Shown here: piece by piece, positions 1-8,978 of the stretch
Numbering within the stretch: the first letter of the stretch is position 1
How the letters are laid out: each line of letters starts with the position of its first letter
Assembly: GCA_020348925.1 (NCBI GenBank)
Contig: CP070758.1
Span: 2,357,782 to 2,421,781, forward strand
Direction of reading: 5' to 3'
Length of the DNA: 64,000 nucleotides
DNA from: Gemmatimonadota bacterium
Lineage (GTDB): Bacteria > JBHIER01 > G020348925
Position numbers and translations under genes: made by a program
Notes under the pieces: model-generated
Told to the model about the DNA's origin: nothing
The model's input: the letters and a program-made list of their open reading frames with translations, nothing else
The model's database searches: none

Positions 1-2
1 CC

Positions 3-872
3 TCGCAGGACGATCATTCCGATGCCCGACTCTGCGCAGCCCCTCTCGAGATCGGGGAGTTGATGACGGCTCACTTTTACGAAGGCCTCGAGACCACTGT
101 CTTGACGTCGGCCACGCTGACGACCCACGGGCGCTTCGACTATGTGTTAGAGCGTTTGGGTCTTGATCCTGAAAGAACCGTGCAATTCCGGACCGGTTCC
201 CCATTTCGTTTTGAGGATCAGGCCCTTGTCTGTGTGCCCTCCTTTTTACCGTCCCCCTGGGAGCGCTCCTTTCAACAGGAGTTGGGCCACCTCATCAAGG
301 AGGTTGTCCTGGCCACACGGAGGGGAACGATGGCCCTCTTCACGTCATACGATATGTTGACCTCCACATACAATGCGATCCAAGAACCTCTGGAAAGAGA
401 GGGGATCCGCGTGCTGGGTCAGGGCGTGAACGGTTCCCGCTCGCACATTATGTCCCAATTCAAACGGGAGAAGAGTGCGATCTTGATGGGTACCGAGAGT
501 TTCTGGGAGGGTGTGGACTTGCTGGGTGAGGAGCTTACGGTGCTTTTTCTGGTGAAACTGCCCTTTGCCGTTCCCACGGAACCGTTGGTCGAAGCACAGA
601 TTGAGGCCTATGAGCGTCGGGGACTCGATCCCTTTCAGCATTATTCTGTACCTGAGGCAGTGATGAAGTTCAAGCAGGGCTTCGGGCGGTTGATCCGGAG
701 CCGAGAGGACCGAGGGGTGGCCCTTGTCTGTGACACGCGGGTGCTCACTTCGAACTATGGACGCATTTTCCTAAAATCGCTCCCAACGAAGTCTCTCGTC
801 TGTCCCGACAGGGAGGCGCTCCTCTCGGAGATCACACGATGGCTACCGACGGCGGAAGAACGGAACGACTGA
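3..872 (+). CDS. dinG: ATP-dependent helicase DinG family, C-terminal part (5' end outside window)
   Basis: This is the C-terminal 289 residues of an XPD/DinG-type superfamily 2 DNA helicase; the reading frame is open at the left edge, so the N-terminal Walker A half and any Fe-S cysteines lie outside. The visible part carries the expected late helicase motifs in order: TSATL near the start, a FTSYDML segment, GTESFWEGVDLLG (motif V), and QGFGRLIRS (motif VI, with the arginines that contact ATP). DinG unwinds DNA with 5' single-stranded tails and R-loops during repair. The 3' end overlaps uvrC by 34 bp, so the two repair genes are probably co-transcribed. I chose no start because the gene is truncated. 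Family assignment is firm; the separation from other bacterial XPD-like helicases is less so. Confidence 0.88.
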   Translation, partial: SQDDHSDARLCAAPLEIGELMTAHFYEGLETTVLTSATLTTHGRFDYVLERLGLDPERTVQFRTGSPFRFEDQALVCVPSFLPSPWERSFQQELGHLIKEVVLATRRGTMALFTSYDMLTSTYNAIQEPLEREGIRVLGQGVNGSRSHIMSQFKREKSAILMGTESFWEGVDLLGEELTVLFLVKLPFAVPTEPLVEAQIEAYERRGLDPFQHYSVPEAVMKFKQGFGRLIRSREDRGVALVCDTRVLTSNYGRIFLKSLPTKSLVCPDREALLSEITRWLPTAEERND

Positions 873-2683
873 GGGAAAAACTCTCCCAGCTCCCCACAAA
901 GCCGGGCGTCTATTTGATGAAGGACGAGGGGGACGAAATTCTTTATATCGGCAAAGCAAAGTCCTTGCGCCCGCGGATACGATCCTACTTTCAGGAGCCG
1001 GGGCCTGTGAGCCCGCGACAGGCGTCCATGATATCGCGGGTTCACGATTTTGAGTGCATTGTTACGGATAATGAGGTTGAAGCCTTGATTCTGGAAGCGT
1101 CCCTCATAAAAGAGCACAAGCCCCGGTATAACGTCAATTTGAAGGACGACAAGAAATTTCCCTATCTCAAAGTGACAAAGGAGCCCTACCCTCGAATTGT
1201 TGCCACGCGGCACTTGGAAAAGGACGGTGGGACCTATTTCGGGCCGTATACGGAAGCCAAGAAGATGCGGAGGCTGCTCAAGACCCTTCGTAAAATTTTT
1301 CCTGTGCGGAGCTGCGGAACGAGGCTCCCCGGACCTGAGGAGGGAAGGAGCTGTCTCTACCGCCACATCGGTCAATGTCTCGCTCCGTGCCTGGGAACAG
1401 GATCGCGGAAAACTGCGTACGATGATATGGTGAAGCAAATGTGCGCGTTTCTTTCTGGACACAGTTCAGCCCTGTTGGTGGAATTGGGAAAGAAGATGAA
1501 CGAGGCGGCCGATGGGCAACGGTTTGAGGAGGCAGCGCGATTGCGGGATCAACTCCGCTATATTGAGCGAATCTCCATGAAACAGAAGGTGGTTTCAGCC
1601 GAATTGATCGACAGTGATGTGATCGCTGTGGCTCAGGACGGTGGGGGAGCCTGCGGTGTTGTCCTTCAGATACGCGACGGGAAACTCATCGGCCGTGAGT
1701 ACTACTTTTTGAACGGAACGAGGGGAAAATCGGAGAGGGAAGTTGTGACCGGCTTCCTCGAGCAGCATTACTTGGGAGCGACATTCGTTCCTGAGCAACT
1801 CTATGTCGAAAATGAGATTGAGGACAGGTTCAACACAACGGAATGGTTGACCCGGAAGCGGGGAAAGCGCGTGAAATTGGTGGTTCCAAAACGGGGTGAT
1901 AAGGCGGAATTGGTCCGCATGGCCAAGCAGAATGCCGAGCATCTGTTGGTTGAGGCTCGCATGAAGAAGGGGAGAACACGAGCTCCAGGAGTGGTGGCCG
2001 AGCTTCAGCGCGTGCTTGCCCTCGAAAGACCACCGAGATCCATTGAGGCCTTTGACATCTCAAATCTCGGCGGCACGGATGCCGTCGGATCGATGGTCGC
2101 TTTTCGCGAAGGGAAAAAACGAAGAAGCGAATATCGTCGATTTAAGATAAAAAGTGTCGCCGGCCAGGACGATTACGCCATGATGCGAGAGGTCGTGGGG
2201 AGGAGGTTTCGGCGGCTCCTGAAAGAGGAGAAAACGCTGCCGGATCTCATTCTCATTGACGGAGGCCGGGGCCATCTGTCCAGCGCCCTGGACGTTCTGG
2301 AGGAGTTGGGGGTGAAGGGAGTGGAGGCTCTGGGTCTGGCCAAGCGTCTCGATGAGGTCTACAGACCGGGCGTTCCCGCTCCTCAGAACATTCCGAAAGG
2401 GTCCTCCGCCTTAAAACTACTTCAGGCCATACGGGATGAGGCACACCGCTTCGCTGTGGAATATCATCGTACCCTGCGGAGAATGAGGACAATTCGCTCG
2501 GAATTGGAGAACATTGCGGGTGTTGGTGTGAACAGAAGAACAGCCCTGCTGCGACACTTTGGATCAATGAAACGGCTTCAGGGAGCAACCGTCGAGGAGA
2601 TTCAGGCTGTGGAGGGAATCAGTGCTTCGTTGGCCCGAAAGGTGTACACCCATCTTCACAAGCAAAAGGAGAGACATGAATGA
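839..2683 (+). CDS. uvrC: Excinuclease ABC subunit C
   Basis: UvrC makes both incisions around a UvrAB-marked DNA lesion in nucleotide excision repair. The 614-residue product has the full family length and domain order. A GIY-YIG nuclease domain lies at about residues 20-100 (GVYLM then LYIGKAKSL), followed by a cysteine cluster near 155-185. A UVR motif for UvrB contact lies near 225-240 (QRFEEAARLRDQL). The RNase H-like endonuclease domain has catalytic acidic positions in EAFDISNLGG and LILIDGGRGHL. Tandem helix-hairpin-helix DNA-binding motifs occupy the last 60 residues (IAGVGVNRRTALL, VEGISASLARKV). It starts inside dinG and its stop overlaps the next start in an ATGA, indicating translational coupling. 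Confidence 0.97.
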   Translation: MATDGGRTERLREKLSQLPTKPGVYLMKDEGDEILYIGKAKSLRPRIRSYFQEPGPVSPRQASMISRVHDFECIVTDNEVEALILEASLIKEHKPRYNVNLKDDKKFPYLKVTKEPYPRIVATRHLEKDGGTYFGPYTEAKKMRRLLKTLRKIFPVRSCGTRLPGPEEGRSCLYRHIGQCLAPCLGTGSRKTAYDDMVKQMCAFLSGHSSALLVELGKKMNEAADGQRFEEAARLRDQLRYIERISMKQKVVSAELIDSDVIAVAQDGGGACGVVLQIRDGKLIGREYYFLNGTRGKSEREVVTGFLEQHYLGATFVPEQLYVENEIEDRFNTTEWLTRKRGKRVKLVVPKRGDKAELVRMAKQNAEHLLVEARMKKGRTRAPGVVAELQRVLALERPPRSIEAFDISNLGGTDAVGSMVAFREGKKRRSEYRRFKIKSVAGQDDYAMMREVVGRRFRRLLKEEKTLPDLILIDGGRGHLSSALDVLEELGVKGVEALGLAKRLDEVYRPGVPAPQNIPKGSSALKLLQAIRDEAHRFAVEYHRTLRRMRTIRSELENIAGVGVNRRTALLRHFGSMKRLQGATVEEIQAVEGISASLARKVYTHLHKQKERHE

Positions 2684-3318
2684 TATTTGAGACATTGGTT
2701 GTCGGAAATGTTTTTACAAACTGTTACATAATAGGCTGCAAAAATACAAACGATGGAGTCGTCATCGATCCGGGCGGGCACCCTGACAGGATTCTCGATG
2801 TCATTGAGCGGTTGGGGGTAAGGCCTATCTATATCATCAATACCCACGGTCATGCGGATCATATTGAGGCCAATCGGGAGGTGCAAGAGGCCACTGGAGC
2901 TCAGATTTTGATTCATGCCTCGGATGGGCCGATGTTGACCGATCCGGAGAAGAACCTGTCCGTCTTTTTCGGCCCGGCCATCGATTCGCCCCCTGCCGAT
3001 CGATCCGTCGCCGAGGGCGAAGTGATCGAGTTTGGGCGGATGGGATTGCAGGTGCTTCATACCCCAGGCCATTCTCCCGGAGGTATCAGTCTTGTGGGGG
3101 ACGGATGCGTTTTTACGGGAGATGCGCTGTTTGCCGGATCCATCGGGCGCACCGATTTTCCCGGGGCCTCGCACGATCAATTGATCGATTCCATTCGAAC
3201 AAAGCTGTTCGCCCTTGATGCATCGCTGAAGGTCTATTCCGGTCACGGGCCGGAGTCGACCATCGGCTGGGAGAAGGGACATAATCCCTTTTTCAATGAG
3301 TCCTACGGTCTCTTTTGA
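2680..3318 (+). CDS. MBL-fold metal-dependent hydrolase (glyoxalase II-like)
   Basis: A 212-residue metallo-beta-lactamase-fold hydrolase of the glyoxalase II/YcbL-like type. The metal-binding motif THGHADHIE is followed by HTPGHSPGG, GDALFAGSIGRTDFPG and a C-terminal SGHGPES segment, which together supply the two-metal ligand set. The compact length, without the longer C-terminal helical domain of classical glyoxalase II, fits the YcbL/PqsE-like branch, whose usual substrates are thioesters such as S-lactoylglutathione; the substrate here is unknown. Its start overlaps the uvrC stop by 4 bp and its stop overlaps the recombinase start, so it sits in the same operon. It is probably cytoplasmic, as no signal peptide is visible. 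Confidence 0.88.
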   Translation: MIFETLVVGNVFTNCYIIGCKNTNDGVVIDPGGHPDRILDVIERLGVRPIYIINTHGHADHIEANREVQEATGAQILIHASDGPMLTDPEKNLSVFFGPAIDSPPADRSVAEGEVIEFGRMGLQVLHTPGHSPGGISLVGDGCVFTGDALFAGSIGRTDFPGASHDQLIDSIRTKLFALDASLKVYSGHGPESTIGWEKGHNPFFNESYGLF

Positions 3319-4205
3319 TGATGACGGATTACCTCACAGAATTTCTGAATTTCCTCGTTATCGAGAGAGGTTTATCACAAAATACGATAAGTGCTTATGA
3401 AAATGATATAAAGCGTTATGTGAGGTTTTTACAGGAGAAAGGACGAAATCCTGTCGAGGCCAGGCAGGAGGATGTGGTGAGCCTTTTTTATGCGCTCAAG
3501 GATGTGGGACTGGCTTCCTCCAGTATTGCCAGAAATTTTTCGACCATCAGGACGTTCCACAAGTTTCTCAGAGGAGAGGGATTGACCAAGAGTGATCCCA
3601 CAGAGTATCTTGACGCGCCAAAATTGTGGAAGAAACTGCCCGGTGTGCTTGACTACCATGAGGTGGAGCGATTGCTCGGCTGTCCGGATATTTCGACGGA
3701 TTTAGGCCTGCGGGATCGTGCCATGATGGAGGTGCTGTACGCCTGCGGTCTGCGCATCTCGGAATTGATCGCGCTGCGGCTGTCAAATCTTCTGCTCGAT
3801 CAGGGCTGTCTCAGAGTGTTCGGAAAAGGGGGAAAGGAACGGATGGTTCCCCTGGGACGATCTGCGGCACACTCTATTGGACAGTATCTTCAAAGTGTCA
3901 GGCCAAAGCTCGATAAGGCAGACGGGAATGATTTCGTATTTCTCAATTGGCGTGGTAAGAAATTATCGCGCATGGGATTTTGGAAAATACTTCGAAAGCA
4001 TGTGAAAACATCAGGCATCACAAAACCCGTGAGTCCCCATACCTTGAGGCATTCCTTTGCCACCCATCTGTTGGAGGGTGGGGCGGATCTGAGAGCCGTT
4101 CAGGAGATGTTGGGGCACGCCGATATATCGACCACTCAAATATATACTCACATTGATCGGGAATATCTCAAAGAGGTCCACCGGACCTTTCATCCTCGCG
4201 GGTGA
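3318..4205 (+). CDS. xerD: Tyrosine recombinase XerC/XerD family
   Basis: A 295-residue site-specific recombinase of the Xer type, which resolves chromosome dimers at dif in partnership with a second Xer protein. The N-terminal SAM-like core-binding domain (about residues 3-90) is followed by the catalytic domain with the complete active site: R146 in CGLRISEL, a Lys in GKGGKER, H241 and R244 in HTLRHSF, H267 in LGHADIS, and the nucleophile Y276 in TTQIYTH. Length and context among housekeeping genes argue for a chromosomal Xer rather than an integron or phage integrase. XerC and XerD cannot be told apart with certainty here. Start codons overlap at TTG 3315, ATG 3318 and ATG 3321; I chose 3318, which overlaps the previous stop by one base. 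No clear ribosome binding site precedes it, consistent with coupling. Confidence 0.92.
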   Translation: MMTDYLTEFLNFLVIERGLSQNTISAYENDIKRYVRFLQEKGRNPVEARQEDVVSLFYALKDVGLASSSIARNFSTIRTFHKFLRGEGLTKSDPTEYLDAPKLWKKLPGVLDYHEVERLLGCPDISTDLGLRDRAMMEVLYACGLRISELIALRLSNLLLDQGCLRVFGKGGKERMVPLGRSAAHSIGQYLQSVRPKLDKADGNDFVFLNWRGKKLSRMGFWKILRKHVKTSGITKPVSPHTLRHSFATHLLEGGADLRAVQEMLGHADISTTQIYTHIDREYLKEVHRTFHPRG

Positions 4206-4234
4206 AAAGCCAGTATTCCTGTAAGTGAATTCCA

Positions 4235-5047
4235 ATGATCATCAGAAAGATAACGTGCCGCTCGATCCTCTCCCGTTCAAAGATTCCGGATGTGGATTAC
4301 GCCATCAATCCTTATGTCGGATGCGGACATGGGTGCGTTTACTGTTATGCGGTTTTCATGAAAAGGTTTACCGATCATCGCGAGCCCTGGGGTCAGTTTG
4401 TGGATATAAAGAGAAACGGGCCCCAACAGTTACTGAGGGATCTGAAGCGGGCAAAATCCGGCCAGATCCTTTTGAGCAGCGTCACCGATCCGTATCAGCC
4501 GGCTGAGAAAAGATATGGAATAACACGAGACTGTCTCGAAGTATTGCACCAAGTCCGATTGCCCGTATCAATTTTAACCAAGTCGATCCTTGTCCTGAGG
4601 GATCTTGATCTGCTCGAAAGGATGAAAAGTGTCGACGTGGGACTTACGATAACAACCCTAAACGAGGAGGTCAGGAGGAACTTTGAGCCGCGCAGTTCTC
4701 CGGTTGAAGATCGATTCAATGCGATCCGTCGTTTAGCCAGTGAGGGTGTCCCGACGTGGATTTTCTTCGGGCCGGTGCTGCCCCACTTTTCGGACGGTGA
4801 GGATGTTTTGGAGGAATTTTTCCAAAGGGCTGAGGCGTGTGGGGCGCAGTACGTTTACGTGGATAGGATGAATCTCTATCCGAACGTCTGGGAGCGTGTG
4901 CAAGCGGTTTTGAAGAGACGATATCCGAAGGTCATGGACTATTACCGGAAGGTGAGAGAGGACAGAGACTCGTATTCTGAATTCCTCCGGGGTAGAATTC
5001 GGAAGGCGATCAGACGGTGCTCCATTCAGTGTCGCATCGTCTTCTGA
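4235..5047 (+). CDS. Radical SAM protein, spore-photolyase-like (SplB/COG1533 type)
   Basis: A 270-residue radical SAM enzyme. Cysteines C30, C34 and C37 form a CxxxCxxC motif in VGCGHGCVYCYA and should bind the [4Fe-4S] cluster that cleaves S-adenosylmethionine. The pattern of Asn-Pro-Tyr before the cluster, then SSVTDPYQPAEK and a conserved TKS segment, resembles the group often annotated as DNA repair photolyase-like or spore-photoproduct-lyase-like. The real substrate of that group is mostly unknown, and this gene lacks evidence of sporulation context. It starts 29 bp after the recombinase and is probably in the same transcription unit. The last 35 residues are rich in arginine and carry two extra cysteines. 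Confidence 0.82.
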   Translation: MIIRKITCRSILSRSKIPDVDYAINPYVGCGHGCVYCYAVFMKRFTDHREPWGQFVDIKRNGPQQLLRDLKRAKSGQILLSSVTDPYQPAEKRYGITRDCLEVLHQVRLPVSILTKSILVLRDLDLLERMKSVDVGLTITTLNEEVRRNFEPRSSPVEDRFNAIRRLASEGVPTWIFFGPVLPHFSDGEDVLEEFFQRAEACGAQYVYVDRMNLYPNVWERVQAVLKRRYPKVMDYYRKVREDRDSYSEFLRGRIRKAIRRCSIQCRIVF

Positions 5048-5156
5048 ATCCGAGCACCTGTTGTGACACATCGTTGACGTGGGAAATTGAGATCATGTTC
5101 TAACTCACGTATCTCCGATTCTCCGGTCCCTGGAGGCCAAAGATTCAGGCAAAAAC

Positions 5157-6593
5157 TTGAAAAAGCGGAAGAACAACATAGTTCTGATCAATCCCTGGAT
5201 CTACGACTTTGCCGCCTTCGATCTGTGGGTGAAACCCTTGGGGCTCCTTTACATTGATGCCCTTTTGCGGAGGAATGGATACGAGACCCACCTCATTGAC
5301 TGTCTCGATCGATACCATCCCGAGCTGTTAAAGCTTCAGGGCAGACGGCGTCCCAAACGGAAGCGATACGGCACCGGTCCATTTCATAAGGAGGTCATAG
5401 AAAAGCCCGAGGTCTATAGGAATATCAAACGGCGATACGGGCGGTACGGGATCACCGAGGAGATTTTTCAAGAAGAGCTTCGGGCGTTGGAATCGCCTGA
5501 CGTCATATTGGTCACCTCGGGAATGACGTACTGGTACCCCGGCCCCTTTCGGGTCATCCGATTGGTCAGGGAGTGTTTCCCGGGTACTCCGATCATATTA
5601 GGAGGGATATACGCCACCCTGTGTCCGGACCATGCCAAGGAACACTCTGGAGCGGATACCATCGTCGTGGGGGAAGGGGAGCAGGAGGCATTGCGGTTGG
5701 TTGACGAGCTGACAGGTCAGCGCTCATCCTACTGGCCTGATCCGGAGAATCTGGACTCCTACCCATGGCCTGATTATACGTCTGGACATCGGCTCGAGTG
5801 GATGCCCCTGCTGACCTCACGGGGGTGTCCCTATCGCTGCTCCTACTGCGCCTCGCATAAGCTCTATCGGGCATTCAGACAGCGCCATCCGCAGAACGTT
5901 TTTGAAGAGATCGAATATGCCTACCGGACGATGAAGGTGAGAAATTTTGTATTTTACGATGATGCCCTCCTCGTTCGTGCCGAAAGTCACATTCATCCCT
6001 TGCTCGATGAGGTCACCAACAGGAACATGTCCTGCACCTTTCACACGCCCAATGGTCTATCCCCCCGGGACATCGATGAAGTGCTGGCTGACAAACTCTT
6101 CTGCGCCGGGTTCAAAACAGTACGCTTGAGCTTCGAGACAGGCGATATTGAGCGACACAAGGGGATGAACTCTCAAGGGACTGCGGAAGAACTGGCTTTT
6201 GCAATTGACTGTCTTGAATGTGCTGGCTATCAGACAAAAGAGTTGGAGGTCTACGTTTTGGTCGGTTTGCCTGGTCAATCATTTGAGGAAATGATGGAGC
6301 GTATTGTCTTTGTGGCCAAGTGCGGAGCAAAGATCCGGTTGGCTCTCTATTCGCCAATTCCGGGAACGATGGATTGGGAAAAAGGGGTCCAATTGTTCGA
6401 TTTCGACGCGCAGGCCGACCCATTACTCCATAACAACACCCTGCTTCCGTTTTTTCCCTCCGGAAATCCCTCATTGGAACAGCTTCAAGGACTCGTCAAA
6501 ATCCTCAACTCTGCCATCGATCAGGGCGTGAACGTTCTTCGTCCGTCGACCCTTTCGAAGACCTTCCTGAATGCCCTTGAAAAATGGGACTGA
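5157..6593 (+). CDS. B12-binding-domain radical SAM protein
   Basis: A 478-residue enzyme with an N-terminal Rossmann-like cobalamin-binding domain (about residues 10-190: INPWIYDF, YIDALLRRNGYETHLIDC, then PIILGGIYATLCPDH and VVGEGEQEA) and a radical SAM core with C224, C228 and C231 in SRGCPYRCSYCAS. Members include methyltransferases and ring-forming enzymes; the reaction here cannot be inferred. The upstream half has an unusual basic insertion near residues 60-80 (GRRRPKRKRYG). The only start giving the whole domain is the TTG at 5157; ribosome binding is weak. A corrinoid adenosyltransferase is encoded 11 kb downstream, so the organism handles cobalamin. Confidence 0.82.
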   Translation: MKKRKNNIVLINPWIYDFAAFDLWVKPLGLLYIDALLRRNGYETHLIDCLDRYHPELLKLQGRRRPKRKRYGTGPFHKEVIEKPEVYRNIKRRYGRYGITEEIFQEELRALESPDVILVTSGMTYWYPGPFRVIRLVRECFPGTPIILGGIYATLCPDHAKEHSGADTIVVGEGEQEALRLVDELTGQRSSYWPDPENLDSYPWPDYTSGHRLEWMPLLTSRGCPYRCSYCASHKLYRAFRQRHPQNVFEEIEYAYRTMKVRNFVFYDDALLVRAESHIHPLLDEVTNRNMSCTFHTPNGLSPRDIDEVLADKLFCAGFKTVRLSFETGDIERHKGMNSQGTAEELAFAIDCLECAGYQTKELEVYVLVGLPGQSFEEMMERIVFVAKCGAKIRLALYSPIPGTMDWEKGVQLFDFDAQADPLLHNNTLLPFFPSGNPSLEQLQGLVKILNSAIDQGVNVLRPSTLSKTFLNALEKWD

Positions 6594-6774
6594 GAAGCTC
6601 TTTCCGGTCAGAATAATCGAAAAAATTCAATTTTTTTCCTTCCAAGATAGAGTCATGGATACATCCCGAGTAATTTACACTAATCCCTTGTGTTTGTTAA
6701 TATTTTTTCGATATCGCACGGCCCCGGGCTTGTCCCTAAGTTTTTTTACAGGGACGGCCCCTTTCCGAAAAAGG

Positions 6775-6803
6775 TTGACATCCTGAATTGGGTGTCCTAT
6801 ATT
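6775..6803 (+). promoter_or_regulatory. Sigma-70-type promoter of the lytic transglycosylase gene
   Basis: A perfect TTGACA -35 box (6775-6780) and TATATT -10 box (6798-6803) are separated by exactly 17 bp. Transcription would start near 6810, giving a leader of about 40 bases before the GTG start at 6852. A small inverted repeat (GTCCCT 6732-6737 / AGGGAC 6750-6755) lies just upstream. Confidence 0.8.
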
Positions 6804-6851
6804 TGCCGAAATTTTTTCGGGCCTGGAGGGGCCGTGATGAAGGAGGTTGTT

Positions 6852-7829
6852 GTGAAGTTGTTGAAATATGTGAAATTCGGTATACTCCTGTGTGTCTGTT
6901 GCGCCATTCCTCACACGCGGGGGCCAATCATAGAACACGATGCGAATCAGGATATCGGATGGAGTGGGGAAGATACGTTGAATGTCTGGGGTCGCGGTGT
7001 CTATGCCTTCCATCCTCTGGAGGAGGAGATAACGTTCGATGTTCCAATGGTGAGGAATGATCGTGTCGAATTCTTTGTTCAGTACTATCAGAATGAAGCG
7101 TATCAATCCTATGCGACCTATCTGAAGAGATCGGTCAAGTACATCGAACCGATGCGCGATATTTTTAAGAAACACGATCTTCCCCAGGATCTCGTTTATT
7201 TGGCGCTCATTGAGAGCGGATACAATCCCTTTGCCTATTCAAGGGCTCACGCCATGGGTCCGTGGCAGTTTCTGGCAGGAACCGCCAGAATCTACGGATT
7301 GAGCAGGAACAAGTGGGTCGATGAACGGCGCGATCCGGTGAAATCGACGGAGGCGGCGGCCAGATATCTGAAGGATTTGTATGAGATTTTCGAGGACTGG
7401 TATTTGGTTCTGGCCGCTTACAACACCGGCCAGTCTCGAGTGCTCACGGCCATGAAAGAGGCTCAGAGTCGTGACTATTGGGCATTGGATCTTCCCACCC
7501 AGACGGAGGATTACGTGCCGCGATTTCTCGCTGCGACCATTATTGCCAAAAACCCGGAGCAGTATGGATTCGACATTGCATACGAAGAGCCCTTTGAACA
7601 TGAGGTGATGTTGGTCCCGGGAAAGACCGATTTGAAAACTACCGCCGCATGCTTGGGTTGTGAGGTGGACCTGTTGCGGAGGCTCAACCCGGAACTGAAG
7701 CATCTGGTTACACCCCCCAATGCGTCTTCGTATCCGTTACGGATTCCGAGAGGATCGAAGGAGATCTTTGATCTTTGCTGTGAGAAACTTGGGGAACCGA
7801 ACAGAGGCGTTTGCAGACCGCAGGGTTGA
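6852..7829 (+). CDS. mltD: Membrane-bound lytic transglycosylase, MltD-like
   Basis: A periplasmic or outer-membrane-associated peptidoglycan lytic transglycosylase that cleaves MurNAc-GlcNAc bonds. The SLT domain has the catalytic Glu in VYLALIESGYNP, followed by AMGPWQFLAGTAR and the AAYNTG motif that lines the glycan groove. The C-terminal part (LLRRLNPELKHLVTPP) looks like the linker that precedes LysM domains in MltD, but no full LysM repeat remains, so this is a shortened form of 325 residues. I chose the GTG at 6852: AAGGAGG at 6840-6846 lies five bases upstream, and the product then begins with a clean signal sequence (MKLLKYVKFGILLCVCC). An ATG at 6837 lies upstream of that ribosome binding site. 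Confidence 0.86.
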   Translation: MKLLKYVKFGILLCVCCAIPHTRGPIIEHDANQDIGWSGEDTLNVWGRGVYAFHPLEEEITFDVPMVRNDRVEFFVQYYQNEAYQSYATYLKRSVKYIEPMRDIFKKHDLPQDLVYLALIESGYNPFAYSRAHAMGPWQFLAGTARIYGLSRNKWVDERRDPVKSTEAAARYLKDLYEIFEDWYLVLAAYNTGQSRVLTAMKEAQSRDYWALDLPTQTEDYVPRFLAATIIAKNPEQYGFDIAYEEPFEHEVMLVPGKTDLKTTAACLGCEVDLLRRLNPELKHLVTPPNASSYPLRIPRGSKEIFDLCCEKLGEPNRGVCRPQG

Positions 7830-7980
7830 CAGGCGGATCTGCCTCTTTGAAACCACTATATACTTTCAGCTGATTGAAAGGTTCTCCCTGTTTCATGATC
7901 CTCATGCTGTGGGGCGCGGTTTCAGTTTTGATTGAAGGGTGTCCTTTTGCAAGCGAAAGACATTCTGAACGTGATGGGTG

Positions 7981-8010
7981 AAAGTCAATCTATTTGGTTG
8001 ACTTTTTTTA
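7981..8010 (+). terminator. Weak intrinsic terminator overlapping the next promoter
   Basis: AAAGTCAA (7981-7988) pairs perfectly with TTGACTTT (7998-8005) around a 9-base loop and runs into a stretch of T. The stem is AT-rich, so termination may be partial. Its right arm contains the -35 box of the sppA promoter. Confidence 0.5.
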
Positions 8011-8026
8011 TTTCCTATAGTATATT
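7998..8026 (+). promoter_or_regulatory. Sigma-70-type promoter upstream of sppA
   Basis: TTGACT (7998-8003) and TATATT (8021-8026) are spaced by 17 bp. Transcription would begin near 8033 and read into sppA and probably the following small genes. Confidence 0.7.
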
Positions 8027-8080
8027 TAGTAAGTCATTGTCTCATTGGTTAATGGACTCTTTTTTCAGGGAGTATCCCTT

Positions 8081-8965
8081 GTGGCGAAACGGAGTGATTA
8101 CATACTCGGTACGATTATTGTTTTCAGTGTGCTTTTCTTTTTAATCGCCGTAACATTCGTATTTTGGACGGTGAGCAGCAGAGGTGGTTTCGCCTTGGGT
8201 ACGAGTGGCGACCGCGTGGCCCTTGTCGAGCTTCTGGGACCGATCAACAGTTCGGAGAATATTGTGCGGCAGTTGAAGAAATATAAGGAGAATGAGTCTG
8301 TGCCGGCAATTGTTCTCCGAATCAACAGCCCCGGTGGAGGTGTTGCAGCTTCGCAGGAGATCTATCATGAGGTGAAGCGGGTTCGGCAAGCCGGAAAAAA
8401 GGTGGTGGCCTCCTTGGCCAGTATTGCCGCCTCCGGAGCGTATTACGTCGCCTGTGCGGCCGATACTATTGTCGCCAATCCGGGAACCTTGACCGGAAGC
8501 ATCGGTGTCATTTTAGAATTTCCGAACACGGAAGAACTGTTTCAGAAAATTGGGATTCGATTTGAGGTTGTCAAGAGCGGGACCTTTAAGGACATAGGAT
8601 CGCCCATGCGAGAAATGACCGAGGAGGAGCGGACGCTGCTCCAGGAGATGATTGACGATACGTACGAACAGTTTGTGGATGTCGTGGTCACCGAGCGCGG
8701 ACTTGATCGACAGGATGTCCTGGAACTGGCCGATGGCCGGGTCTTCAGCGGACGACAGGGGCATGAGTATAGATTTGTTGACGTCTTGGGTGATTATGAG
8801 GATTCGATTACCTTGGCCGCCGAGATGGCAGGGATTGAGGGGAAGCCGAAGACGATTCAGGAGTGGCGAAAAAAGATAACAGTGTGGGATGTCCTGCTCG
8901 ATAAACTCGATATGGTTGGGGACCAATCCCATCTCATGCCTTCTCTGGAATACCGATTTCGGTAG
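8081..8965 (+). CDS. sppA: Signal peptide peptidase SppA, short (36K-type) form
   Basis: A 294-residue membrane-anchored serine protease that degrades leftover signal peptides. An N-terminal transmembrane segment (about residues 8-31) precedes a single ClpP-fold protease domain. The predicted Ser-Lys dyad is S118 in SIAASGAYY and K170 in KSGTFKDIGSP, and the substrate-binding INSPGGGV loop lies near 81-88. The single-domain length matches the Bacillus-type SppA rather than the double-domain E. coli 67K form. I chose GTG 8081 (MAKRSDYILG) because the frame's earlier TTG at 8045 lies close to the promoter's start point and lacks a ribosome binding site. Confidence 0.92.
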   Translation: MAKRSDYILGTIIVFSVLFFLIAVTFVFWTVSSRGGFALGTSGDRVALVELLGPINSSENIVRQLKKYKENESVPAIVLRINSPGGGVAASQEIYHEVKRVRQAGKKVVASLASIAASGAYYVACAADTIVANPGTLTGSIGVILEFPNTEELFQKIGIRFEVVKSGTFKDIGSPMREMTEEERTLLQEMIDDTYEQFVDVVVTERGLDRQDVLELADGRVFSGRQGHEYRFVDVLGDYEDSITLAAEMAGIEGKPKTIQEWRKKITVWDVLLDKLDMVGDQSHLMPSLEYRFR

Positions 8966-8978
8966 CTGAGGGTTTGTC

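Noticed and set aside
755-1462. 235-codon minus-strand frame across the dinG/uvrC junction
   Set aside because: Both plus-strand genes are firmly supported by motifs; the frame is a shadow of their codon bias.
3318-4205. Recombinase as integrase of a mobile element
   Set aside because: It is embedded in a DNA repair operon, has Xer length, and no tRNA attachment site, excisionase or phage gene adjoins it.
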